A stretch of DNA of 11,959 bases from an uncultured Rikenellaceae bacterium (GCA_947038135.1 CAMQVM010000027.1:1-11959), one strand, 5' to 3'; counted from the stretch's first letter, positions 1 to 6,503 are shown. The notes: a model not told the origin generated them from the sequence alone. Numbers and translations: made by a program.

Positions 1-954
1 TCCAAGTGGAGCATCACCGCCGTTGTCGCCCAAAAATAGAATGATTGTGTTTTCAGCTACACCCTCAGCCTCAAGGTGGTTCATAAGGTCGCCCAGTGAT
101 TTATCCATACCCTCAATTAGTGTGGCGTATGCTTTTGCTGGTGCGGTTTTGTTTGGGTCGGTGTAGTTGCCTAGATATTGTTTGTCAGCCATAAATGGTG
201 CATGAACAGCGTAGTGTGCAAAGTTTAGAAAAAATGGTTTCTTCTCTTTTATCGATTTGCTGATCTCTTTGTTTGCCTCTATTGTCAATGCTTCAGTCAA
301 AAATGTTTTGCTGCCGTGGTAGTTTTCAAGGTGTGGTACTGCACGGCTTTTACTGCCTTTTATGTGCCCATAACCATCTTCACCATAGTAGCTGCCTGGT
401 TGTCCTATAGATGAACCTCCTATATTTACATCAAAGCCAATGTTTGTAGGATCTTCACCCTCTGCTCCAATAGGTCCAAAGTGTGCTTTTCCTATATGTA
501 TAGTCTTATATCCCACTTTTTGAAGTAGACGGGGTAGTGTTACATCACTTTTTGTTAACCCCTCCCAATTCCACTGCTCAGGACCAAAAGTTCCACGGTT
601 ATTTTGTTCTGAATATATCCATGTTGTTGTGTGGTGGCGTGTAGAGTTTTGACCTGTCAAAATTGATGTGCGTGATGGAGAGCTTACACTTTGTGCGTAA
701 AAAGATGAGAAGCGTACACCCTGATTTGCAAGTCGCTCCATGTTGGGAGTTCTGTACCACTCGTTTAGAGGATGTACCTCAGCATTACCACTCTTATCAA
801 CAATAAATGGAACAGAGGTATCCATTACCCCCATATCATCAATAAGAAATATAATAATATTTGGTTGTTGCTTATCTGCTGCAAATGCAGACATAGGTAT
901 TGCTGCTAGGGCACTTAGTGTGCCTAAGGTAATTGGGTTGTTTAATAATTTCAT
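1..954 (-). CDS. Exported Ser-type sulfatase, partial (C-terminus beyond window)
   Basis: Family S1 (alkaline-phosphatase superfamily) sulfatase that hydrolyses sulfate esters, probably on a glycan in the periplasm or at the cell surface. The gene reads leftward from ATG at 954-952 and is still open at base 1, giving 318 residues where full proteins usually have about 450-550. A signal peptide is clear: K2, a hydrophobic stretch, then cleavage near A-F-A at about residue 25. Visible catalytic features are metal ligands D39-D40, the sulfatase signature S91-S-P-S-R95, GK-A-H (K156, H158), H247 and H251, and D310-N311 in a GDNGG motif. The nucleophile position is Ser rather than Cys, so conversion to formylglycine would need a radical-SAM anSME enzyme; none is encoded here. 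The start fits the promoter box 23 nt upstream. Substrate class is not assignable by eye. The family call is secure. Confidence 0.95.
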   Translation of the reverse strand, partial: MKLLNNPITLGTLSALAAIPMSAFAADKQQPNIIIFLIDDMGVMDTSVPFIVDKSGNAEVHPLNEWYRTPNMERLANQGVRFSSFYAQSVSSPSRTSILTGQNSTRHHTTTWIYSEQNNRGTFGPEQWNWEGLTKSDVTLPRLLQKVGYKTIHIGKAHFGPIGAEGEDPTNIGFDVNIGGSSIGQPGSYYGEDGYGHIKGSKSRAVPHLENYHGSKTFLTEALTIEANKEISKSIKEKKPFFLNFAHYAVHAPFMADKQYLGNYTDPNKTAPAKAYATLIEGMDKSLGDLMNHLEAEGVAENTIILFLGDNGGDAPLG

Positions 955-976
955 AGTAATCTTTATTTATTTGATG

Positions 977-984
977 CAAATATA
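977..984 (-). promoter_or_regulatory. Bacteroidota -7 promoter box for the leftward sulfatase
   Basis: On the minus strand these bases read TATATTTG, an exact match to the TAnnTTTG -7 element used by the Bacteroidota primary sigma factor. Transcription would start about 5 nt downstream, leaving an AT-rich leader of under 20 nt before the ATG at 954. I do not see a convincing -33 TTG element at the usual 19-21 bp spacing. Confidence 0.6.
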
Positions 985-1038
985 TACATATTTTTTTAAT
1001 ATCATAACATTTAATATGTAAATTGATGTTTTTATTTA

Positions 1039-1046
1039 TATATTTG
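1039..1046 (+). promoter_or_regulatory. Possible -7 box for the O-acetyltransferase gene
   Basis: Plus-strand TATATTTG, identical to the box used by the divergent sulfatase. It lies about 135 nt upstream of the acetyltransferase start, which would give a long leader. There is no clear -33 element, and AT-rich DNA yields such octamers by chance, so this is tentative. The rest of 955-1180 shows no gene and no other signal I can defend. Confidence 0.3.
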
Positions 1047-1180
1047 TTGTTTGTAGTGGTGTTTATTAATTGGGCTCATTTTTGTATTCAATTTATCTGT
1101 ACAAAGTTATCTATTTAAGAGTAAGCATAGCTTAAAGATTAACTATTATTTAATAAGGCAACACTAACTGTTTAATTTAT

Positions 1181-1768
1181 ATGAATATGAAAAGTGAAAG
1201 AGAAAAAATGCTAGCAGGCGAGATTTATAACTGTGCCGATACTGATTTGTTAAATAGTTGGCATAGAGCAAAGCAGCTCCAAGTGGAGTATAATAATATG
1301 AGCACAACCGATTATGTGAAGATGTCGGTGCTGCTTGATGAGTTGATTGGTTCTAGAGGCGATAATGTAACTATTGCAGCACCTTTTTTTGTTGACTATG
1401 GAGAGCATATAATTTTAGGCGACAATGTAGAGATTAATATGAATTGTGTATTTCTTGACTGTAATTATATCACAATTGGCGACTATTCAGGAATAGGTCC
1501 AGGTGTTCATATTTACACTGTTGGGCATCCAATAAACCCATCTGAGCGGTTGTCAGCGCACAGTACCTTCTGGAACTCTTTTACCGCTCCAGTCTCTATT
1601 GGGCGTAATGTGTGGATTGGTGGTGGAGCTATAATTTTGCCAGGTGTAAATATTGGTGATGGTGCAACAATTGGAGCAGGCAGTGTGGTTACTAGCTCTA
1701 TTCCTGCTAATTGCCTAGCCGTTGGAAATCCGTGTCGTGTTATTAAAGAGTTAGTGTCGTCTGATTAA
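1181..1768 (+). CDS. Sugar O-acetyltransferase (maltose/galactoside/NodL type)
   Basis: Left-handed beta-helix (hexapeptide-repeat) acetyltransferase that moves acetyl from acetyl-CoA to a sugar hydroxyl in the cytoplasm. The 195-residue length matches the LacA/Maa/NodL family (about 183-203). The N-terminus has the family's maltose-acetyltransferase cap, with the EKMLAGE-like start at residues 8-14. Hexapeptide repeats run from about residue 62 to 175. H116 in the V-G-H-P motif matches the catalytic histidine of galactoside acetyltransferase, and the N-V-W-I-G-G-G motif (143-149) is the acetyl-CoA-side turn. The start could be M1 or M3, 6 nt apart; neither has a strong ribosome binding site. 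It stands alone, and its acceptor sugar is unknown. Such genes are often detoxifying or silent in function, so involvement in the sulfatase loci is not implied. Confidence 0.93.
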   Translation: MNMKSEREKMLAGEIYNCADTDLLNSWHRAKQLQVEYNNMSTTDYVKMSVLLDELIGSRGDNVTIAAPFFVDYGEHIILGDNVEINMNCVFLDCNYITIGDYSGIGPGVHIYTVGHPINPSERLSAHSTFWNSFTAPVSIGRNVWIGGGAIILPGVNIGDGATIGAGSVVTSSIPANCLAVGNPCRVIKELVSSD

Positions 1769-1826
1769 ATTGCACTAAAGTATAGCTTCCTTACTATTCA
1801 ACTCGATAATATCAAATAAATTATAG

Positions 1827-1834
1827 TATCTTTG
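1827..1834 (+). promoter_or_regulatory. Bacteroidota -7 promoter box for the C_GCAxxG_C_C gene
   Basis: The bases read TATCTTTG, an exact match to TAnnTTTG, 34 nt upstream of the ATG at 1869. The predicted start of transcription is near 1840, giving a leader of about 28 nt. A -33 element is not obvious. The position is right for a dedicated promoter. Confidence 0.55.
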
Positions 1835-1868
1835 TGATGATATTAATTTAACACAAAAAGTAATTGTA

Positions 1869-2324
1869 ATGACAAATATAAGTAAAAAAAAATCTCATGA
1901 GGCTGTAGATCTCTTTAATGGTGGTGTTAATTGTGCACAAGCAGTGTTACTTGCTTATCATAAAGAGTGTGGAATATCTAAAGATATAGCATTGAATATT
2001 GCTGCTCCTTTCTTAGGTGGTGTTGCTCGTCAGCGTGAGGTATGTGGCGCTGTTGTTGGTATGAGTATGGCGATTGGGCTTATTCATGGATCTTCAAAAG
2101 ATAATAGTGAGCCCGACGTAATTAAACTTACTAAGGATCTTTGTGCAAAGTTTAAAGAGCGTCATGGCTCTGTTGTATGCCGTGATGTTTTAGTTGGTAG
2201 GGCAGCTATGAACAACAAAGAGCAAGCCTCAAAGGAGGTTAATAAAGAGTATTATGCTAGTAAACCATGCGCTAGGTGTGTGGAAGATGCAGCTGAGTTT
2301 ATAGAAGAGCATTTTACTCTTTAG
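1869..2324 (+). CDS. C_GCAxxG_C_C family putative redox protein
   Basis: Small cytoplasmic cysteine-rich protein of 151 residues, the usual length of the C_GCAxxG_C_C family (putative redox-active protein, PF09719), whose biochemical role is not established. The ordered cysteines that define the family are all visible: C22 in an N-C-A-Q-A motif, C59 in the V-C-G-A-V-V-G segment, C92 and C104 around a K-E-R-H-G-S segment, and a C-terminal C134-x-x-C137 pair; C34 is an extra cysteine. There is no signal peptide or membrane segment. The spacing suggests metal or Fe-S binding or thiol redox chemistry, but that is inference. It has its own promoter box and no operon partner. In many genomes members of this family sit near transporters or other redox genes, and the next gene downstream here is a transporter about 320 nt away. 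Confidence 0.9.
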   Translation: MTNISKKKSHEAVDLFNGGVNCAQAVLLAYHKECGISKDIALNIAAPFLGGVARQREVCGAVVGMSMAIGLIHGSSKDNSEPDVIKLTKDLCAKFKERHGSVVCRDVLVGRAAMNNKEQASKEVNKEYYASKPCARCVEDAAEFIEEHFTL

Positions 2325-2642
2325 TGAGTTATTACAGTAGGTAGACTTTGATTAAACTACTGTTGTTAGGTTAAATAAACACGTTATTACCTCGAATAAT
2401 GAGCCAAGTGGTCATTGTTTGGGGTGGTTGCACATAAAAATATTATTTGATGCCTTGGTGGTCAAATAGTTTGAGCTTTGCTGGTGGTCGTGTGTTTGGT
2501 TAGCTGTTAAACGTGTCTGTCTGTATCTCTCGGCATAATTATTGCCAATGTATAGTTTGCCTTCAAAATGCAAGTTCTGAAATATTATATCTATTTTACT
2601 TGAAAGAGCGTTATAGGTAAAATAACACTAAATTTAAACATC
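2325..2642 (+). other. Gene-free intergenic region of about 320 nt
   Basis: I find no convincing coding sequence on either strand. Near the left end, A-C-A-G-T-A-G at 2334-2340 can pair with its complement at 2357-2363 (7 bp, 16-nt loop). No T-tract follows, so this is at best a weak transcription end for the preceding gene. A near-miss -7 box (TATAGTTTG, one base too long) lies at 2551-2559, ahead of the symporter. The middle part (about 2400-2500) is richer in G and T than its surroundings and could be decayed sequence. I assign no function. Confidence 0.5.
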
Positions 2643-3812
2643 ATGCTAAGAAAAATTCTTTCGTCAACAATTTTCAAACTGCTTATTGCCACTGTAATAG
2701 GTATTATAGCAGGGCTATTTGCCAACGAGTGGTTCATGAATATAGTAGTAACAGCAAAATACATTATCGGGCAGGTAATATTTTTTATGGTGCCTCTTAT
2801 AATTCTTGCTTTCATCTCATCATCAATAGCTAAAATGGGTAGTGGAGCATCAAAAATGTTAGGTCGGTCGCTTTCGTTGGCGTACGCTTCATCTATCGGC
2901 GCAGCTTTAATGGCGATGGGTTTAGGCTACACTTTACTACCATTGCTTACAATCGAAACAGTATCAGAAACGGTAAATAAACTGCCAGGTCTAGTTTTTG
3001 AGCTTAGCATTCCTCCTGTAATGAGTGTTATGACAGCTTTGGTGCTTGCTATTATGGTTGGTCTTTCAGCTGTATGGACAAAATCAGTTTATATAGTTAA
3101 TATACTTGATGAGTTTCAAAAGATGGTTTTAGTGCTGATTAATAAGGTGTTGATACCTATACTTCCTCTGTTTATTGCGGCTAATTTTTGTGCATTAAGT
3201 TATGAAGGTGTTATTACTTTACAGATTCCTGTATTTATTAATGTTATGGGAATAGTTTTATTGGCTCATTTTGCGTGGCTTATTATCTTATATACGATTG
3301 CAGCACTGTTTACTAAGAAAAATCCAATGGAGGTAGTAAAGTATTATGCTCCTCCATATTTTACTGCTATTGGCACAATGTCTTCGGCAGCTACACTTCC
3401 TGTAGCTATCAAGGCGGCTAAGCGAAGCAAGATATTGAATGATAAAACAGTAGATTTCTCTATACCATTATTCTCAAATGTGCATCTTTGTGGCTCTATA
3501 TTAACAGAGGTATTTTTTGTGATGACAGTGTCTAAAATTCTTTATGGCACGTTTCCTGAGCTCTCTACAATGATACTATTTATTGTCTTGCTAGGTATTT
3601 TTGCCATAGGAGCTCCAGGTGTACCAGGGGGAACGGTTATAGCATCGTTAGGTATCGTTACTACAATATTAGGTTTTGATGAGGCAGGTACGGCTCTTTT
3701 GCTAACTATATTTGCTCTTCAAGATAGTTTTGGTACTGCTTGTAATGTTGTAGGTGATGGGGCATTAACGATGATAATGTCGAAATATACTCCTGATAAT
3801 GATGAAATATAG
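2643..3812 (+). CDS. Dicarboxylate/amino acid:cation symporter (SDF/DAACS family)
   Basis: Inner-membrane secondary transporter of the GltPh/EAAT fold (PF00375) that couples solute uptake to Na+ or H+. It has 389 residues, slightly shorter than the usual 400-430, and hydrophobic segments run along nearly its whole length. HP1 is recognisable as S-S-A-A-T-L-P-V (247-254), HP2 as G-V-P-G-G-T (326-331) and the last helix as D361-S-F-G-T-A-C-N-V-V-G-D372. D361, N368 and D372 match GltPh D394, N401 and D405. Two key positions differ: the arginine that binds the substrate side-chain carboxylate (GltPh R397) is G364, and the NMDGT sodium motif is replaced by N-V-H-L-C-G-S (279-285). Acidic substrates are therefore doubtful and a neutral solute is plausible, by inference. 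The gene is monocistronic and ends just before a strong terminator. Confidence 0.92.
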   Translation: MLRKILSSTIFKLLIATVIGIIAGLFANEWFMNIVVTAKYIIGQVIFFMVPLIILAFISSSIAKMGSGASKMLGRSLSLAYASSIGAALMAMGLGYTLLPLLTIETVSETVNKLPGLVFELSIPPVMSVMTALVLAIMVGLSAVWTKSVYIVNILDEFQKMVLVLINKVLIPILPLFIAANFCALSYEGVITLQIPVFINVMGIVLLAHFAWLIILYTIAALFTKKNPMEVVKYYAPPYFTAIGTMSSAATLPVAIKAAKRSKILNDKTVDFSIPLFSNVHLCGSILTEVFFVMTVSKILYGTFPELSTMILFIVLLGIFAIGAPGVPGGTVIASLGIVTTILGFDEAGTALLLTIFALQDSFGTACNVVGDGALTMIMSKYTPDNDEI

Positions 3813-3837
3813 CTCTGATAATAGTGCTTTAATTGGG

Positions 3838-3897
3838 GTTGTCCGATAAAATTGAGAAGAGTATACACTTATCTCAATTTTATCGGACAACTTTTTT
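3838..3897 (+). terminator. Strong intrinsic terminator after the symporter gene
   Basis: A perfect 20-bp inverted repeat pairs 3838-3857 with 3872-3891 around a 14-nt loop and is followed at once by six Ts (3892-3897). It starts 26 nt after the symporter stop codon. No T-tract flanks the left arm, so it works only for rightward transcription. It insulates the downstream sigma-factor locus. The stem is longer than most intrinsic terminators (see findings). Confidence 0.9.
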
Positions 3898-3957
3898 GTC
3901 TACTTATTATATTTTTTGTCAAAGTTGTTTTTTATTATGTATTTAATATTATTTGTA

Positions 3958-3965
3958 TACCTTTG
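3958..3965 (+). promoter_or_regulatory. Bacteroidota -7 promoter box for the ECF sigma gene
   Basis: The bases read TACCTTTG, an exact match to TAnnTTTG, 77 nt upstream of the sigma-factor ATG. The predicted transcription start is near 3971, with a leader of about 70 nt. This suggests that the sigma gene is expressed from the primary sigma factor rather than strictly from itself. I see no -33 TTG at the standard spacing. Confidence 0.5.
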
Positions 3966-4041
3966 CCTCTATTAATGTGATAATATAACCCAAAAATGAC
4001 TAATATACTTTTGTATTATAATTAAAATTCTAATATAAACG

Positions 4042-4587
4042 ATGAGCTCTAATTCATATATATGGCAAAAATTTCAAGATGGTGATGATTCAGCATTTGA
4101 ATATATCTATAACAAATACTTTGATTTTCTGATAAGTGTTGGTCGTGTTTACGAGTCTGATATTGATGTTATAAAAGATTGCATTCAAGAGTTATTTACC
4201 AAACTATATATCGATCGAAAGAAGTTTCCATACTGTCAAAATATCAAAAGCTATCTATCTACCTCTTTGCGTAATAGAATATTTAACTACAAGAAGAGTA
4301 AAACTAACAATCAACTAGAGTATATAGATGATATTGAAAACTCTATATTACAACTACGTGAGAATATTGAGGATGACTCATTTACAGATGAAGATGTATC
4401 AAATAGTAATAAGTTATTAAAGATCTATAACAAGCTAACTGAGAAGCAAAGGCAGATAATTTACCTGCGGTTAGTAGAGAAGCTATCTTATAAAGAGATT
4501 GCAGAATACCTAAATATCGAAATACAATCAGCCAAAAACAGTATGTCGAGAGTTGTTGAAAAGATGAAAAAAGAGTTTGGAGAGTAA
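4042..4587 (+). CDS. ECF-type RNA polymerase sigma factor
   Basis: Extracytoplasmic-function sigma-70 factor of 181 residues, the normal size for the Bacteroidota ECF group paired with FecR and SusCD. Region 2 spans about residues 19-84, including the core-binding and -10-recognition segment V43-I-K-D-C-I-Q-E-L-F-T-K-L-Y56. An acidic linker follows at about 96-120. Region 4 spans about 131-176 with a helix-turn-helix: L-T-E-K-Q-R-Q-I-I, then L-S-Y-K-E-I-A-E-Y-L-N-I, then a recognition helix rich in S, K and R. Sigma 1.1 and region 3 are absent, as expected. The gene begins the glycan-utilisation locus. Its cognate FecR anti-sigma lies one gene further on, with a sulfatase between them. Likely targets are the two matching promoters at 4742-4772 and 6455-6485. 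The start ATG gives a normal ECF N-terminus. Confidence 0.95.
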   Translation: MSSNSYIWQKFQDGDDSAFEYIYNKYFDFLISVGRVYESDIDVIKDCIQELFTKLYIDRKKFPYCQNIKSYLSTSLRNRIFNYKKSKTNNQLEYIDDIENSILQLRENIEDDSFTDEDVSNSNKLLKIYNKLTEKQRQIIYLRLVEKLSYKEIAEYLNIEIQSAKNSMSRVVEKMKKEFGE

Positions 4588-4741
4588 ATGTACTCAAATT
4601 CTATTATTATTGTCTGTCATAATTATATCAAACTATAATTTTACGCCATGAAGTCGAGGCGATATAAGATAAATCAAATTAGCTTAAGTACCTAATTTCG
4701 TAATAATGTCTAAATTATACGAAAAGTGATATATGAAAGTA

Positions 4742-4772
4742 TGAGTACTTTTATGTAATTCACTTGTCTTAA
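4742..4772 (+). promoter_or_regulatory. Predicted ECF-sigma promoter, copy 1 (sulfatase)
   Basis: The motif is T-G-A-G-T-A-C-T-T (-35 type), then 16 nt, then T-C-T-T-A-A (-10 type, preceded by T-T-G). This is the layout of classical ECF promoters, for example E. coli RpoE GAACTT-N16-TCTAA. It matches copy 2 at 25 of 31 positions with no gaps, and the differences fall almost entirely in the spacer. Predicted transcription starts near 4778, giving a sulfatase leader of about 160 nt. Assignment to the ECF factor encoded at 4042-4587 is inference from location and duplication. Confidence 0.7.
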
Positions 4773-4777
4773 AGGTG

Positions 4778-4941
4778 TACTAAAACCAATAATATTCCAA
4801 ATTTAATAAGACTGTATGTAAATTCTAATAGTTAAAGAGTTGATAATTAGGTATAAAGTAGGTTACGATAAAACCCTAATCTTGAAATGACGTAACAGTT
4901 TGCAATCTTGCAATAGTCTTATATAACTAAAATTAAATAAT
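4778..4941 (+). other. Long structured leader of the sulfatase transcript
   Basis: About 160 nt separate the predicted ECF start site from the sulfatase ATG, and no small reading frame of note is present. A-T-T-A-G-G at 4846-4851 can pair with 4875-4880, with an inner G-T-T/A-A-C pairing. T-T-G-C-A-A-T-[C/A] is repeated in tandem at 4900-4907 and 4908-4915. The remaining part of the 4588-4941 gap, upstream of the promoter, shows nothing I can name. Confidence 0.35.
4900..4915 (+). repeat. Tandem 8-nt repeat (TTGCAATC, TTGCAATA)
   Basis: Two adjacent copies differing only in the last base lie 27 nt upstream of the sulfatase start. They may be a small protein-binding or RNA-binding site, or chance. 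A related TGCAA inverted repeat lies in the SusC leader (7627-7644). Confidence 0.4.
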
Positions 4942-6342
4942 ATGAAATACTATCATTATTTACTTACCAGTGTAGGCGTAATTGCTAATAATTCACAAGT
5001 GCAAGCCAGCCTAAAAGAGAAAACGAAACCAAATATCATTATTATTTACACCGATGATCAAAGATATGATGCTTTGGGTGTGAATAATAACAATGAGATC
5101 AAAACTCCAAATTTAGATAAATTTTCGTCTAAAGGGGTGAATTTCACAAATGCTAATGTAGCCTTCTCGCTAAGCAGTCCTAGTCGTGCTGCAATGATAA
5201 CAGGGAGGTATGGCAGCAGCAATGGAGTCTTGACTCTTGACGGTGATCTTAATAAAGGAGAGAAAAGTGTTGCCGATTATTTGAAGCAAGATGGATATTC
5301 TACTGGAGTATCTGGAAAATGGCACTTAAATCAAAAGCCCAATGAGCTAGGCTTTGATTACTTCTGCTATTTTTATGCTAATGGAGATTATTATAATCGA
5401 AAAATATATGAAATGGGCTCAGAGGTGACTCCAAGCACTCATTGCGATGACTATTGCGTAGATAAATCAATCGGTTTTTTAAGAAAAAATGCAGAGAATA
5501 AAGAGCCATTTTTATTGCTACATTGTACACAATTGCCACATATGGACAATAAACATACTTGGAATGCAAAAGACAAAACCAAATCTATCTATAATTACAT
5601 AGATATGCGTTGTGCAGAGAGTAAAGATAGTGACCTAGAAAACAAACCAGAATACTTAAAATCTGTCAGAAATAGAACCCAAGCTGCAAAATATGGTTAT
5701 CCTAACAAAGAGTCTATTCAAAAACACACTGTCGATTATTACTCTGTTATCACCGAAATGGATCAGTTTTTAGGGAGATTAATCGATGAGTTAGAGTCCT
5801 TGAAGTTATTAGACAATACATACATCTTTTTTATGGGTGATAACGGTTGGATGCTAGGAGAGCATGGTTTTACGAGTAAAGTGTTACCATATGAATCTAG
5901 CACAAAGGTACCTTTTTTCGTGGTAGGACCTGAGATAAATAAAGCAGTCAATACGAGCTTTGTATCTAATATAGATATCACTCCCACAATATTAGACCTG
6001 GCAGGAATAGAGCTGCCCAACCACTTACATGGCAGATCAATAGTTCCTATATTGACCAAAGAAACACAAAGTATTAGAGATGAGTTTATCTATGAGGGAG
6101 TTGGTAGTTATGGTGGAAACAAACCTCTGTTGTGCGTTATATCTGATGAATATAGGTATATTGTTACTTATGACTCTAGCGATCTTGATGTAATTACCTA
6201 TGAGGAGTTGTATGATATATTAAACGACCCTTTTGAGATGAATAACATAGCAGGGTTAAAATCATCTGCTAAAATAAAAAAAGAGCTATATAAGAAGATA
6301 CTAAACCATAAAAAAGATATTCTTCACATGAAAAATGAATAA
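4942..6342 (+). CDS. Ser-type sulfatase of the glycan-utilisation locus
   Basis: Family S1 sulfatase of 466 residues, complete, predicted to remove sulfate from a glycan. Metal ligands D38-D39 sit in the Y-T-D-D-Q motif. The signature is S78-S-P-S-R82, followed by A-A-M-I-T-G. G-K-W-H (K126, H128), H200 in L-P-H-M-D and D300-N301 in G-D-N-G-W complete the active site. The C-terminal subdomain ends with a typical E-L-Y-D-I-L-N-D-P-F-E-M-N-N segment. Ser78 must be matured to formylglycine by an anSME encoded elsewhere. The N-terminus resembles a weak signal peptide (K2, then a short moderately hydrophobic stretch, possible cleavage at Q-A-S about residue 23), and there is no lipobox. It lies between the ECF sigma and FecR genes, downstream of an ECF-type promoter, so induction with the locus is likely. 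I cannot assign the sulfatase subfamily or sugar specificity. Confidence 0.95.
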   Translation: MKYYHYLLTSVGVIANNSQVQASLKEKTKPNIIIIYTDDQRYDALGVNNNNEIKTPNLDKFSSKGVNFTNANVAFSLSSPSRAAMITGRYGSSNGVLTLDGDLNKGEKSVADYLKQDGYSTGVSGKWHLNQKPNELGFDYFCYFYANGDYYNRKIYEMGSEVTPSTHCDDYCVDKSIGFLRKNAENKEPFLLLHCTQLPHMDNKHTWNAKDKTKSIYNYIDMRCAESKDSDLENKPEYLKSVRNRTQAAKYGYPNKESIQKHTVDYYSVITEMDQFLGRLIDELESLKLLDNTYIFFMGDNGWMLGEHGFTSKVLPYESSTKVPFFVVGPEINKAVNTSFVSNIDITPTILDLAGIELPNHLHGRSIVPILTKETQSIRDEFIYEGVGSYGGNKPLLCVISDEYRYIVTYDSSDLDVITYEELYDILNDPFEMNNIAGLKSSAKIKKELYKKILNHKKDILHMKNE

Positions 6343-6380
6343 AAAGTTGTGTGGATTTTAAACATTGCTAGTTTGTTTTT

Positions 6381-6420
6381 AAATTAGTGCTTTATAGTCG
6401 ATTACAGCTAATTTGACTTT
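6381..6420 (+). terminator. Weak possible terminator after the sulfatase
   Basis: A-A-A-T-T-A-G-T-G at 6381-6389 can pair with 6405-6414 (one bulged G), with a loop of about 15 nt. A run of Ts begins at 6418. The stem is AT-rich, so partial termination at most is expected. If it works, the FecR operon depends on its own promoter at 6455-6485. Confidence 0.3.
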
Positions 6421-6454
6421 TTACTTGATAATAATAAAAATAAATACAAAAGCA

Positions 6455-6485
6455 TGAGTACTTTTTTTAAATCTCCTTGTCTTAA
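6455..6485 (+). promoter_or_regulatory. Predicted ECF-sigma promoter, copy 2 (FecR-SusC-SusD)
   Basis: The same motif as copy 1: T-G-A-G-T-A-C-T-T, 16 nt, T-C-T-T-A-A. Similarity continues past the -10 as T-A-A-A-A-C-[C/T]-A-A-T-A after a 3-nt spacing difference. The predicted transcription start is near 6491, only about 12 nt before the FecR ATG. This would place anti-sigma, SusC and SusD under the sigma factor, with FecR providing negative feedback. Confidence 0.72.
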
Positions 6486-6503
6486 TAGTATAAAACTAAT
6501 ATA

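Noticed and set aside
740..1021. A plus-strand open frame overlapping the start of the leftward sulfatase
   Set aside because: It is antisense to a gene with complete sulfatase motifs and a signal peptide, and its translation shows no recognisable domain.
2334..2363. An intrinsic terminator after the C_GCAxxG_C_C gene
   Set aside because: The stem is only 7 bp with a 16-nt loop and no T-tract follows, so it is mentioned only within the intergenic entry.
2551..2559. TATAGTTTG as the -7 box of the symporter gene
   Set aside because: It has three bases instead of two between TA and TTTG, and lies over 80 nt from the start. It is not strong enough to list as a promoter.
4006..4033. A third ECF-like promoter (TACTT, then TCTAA) just upstream of the sigma gene
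   Set aside because: The spacing is 18 rather than 16, the GAG part of the -35 is missing and the region is so AT-rich that such a match is expected by chance. A proper TAnnTTTG box is present at 3958.
4589..4616. A partial ECF-like match (GTACTC ... TTGTCTG) just after the sigma gene
   Set aside because: Both half-sites deviate from the twin motif and the spacing is off by one. It overlaps a small GAGTA/TACTC palindrome that explains the resemblance.
5763..6059. A minus-strand open frame inside the second sulfatase
   Set aside because: It lies opposite the conserved GDNGW and C-terminal sulfatase segments, which fully explain the coding signal.
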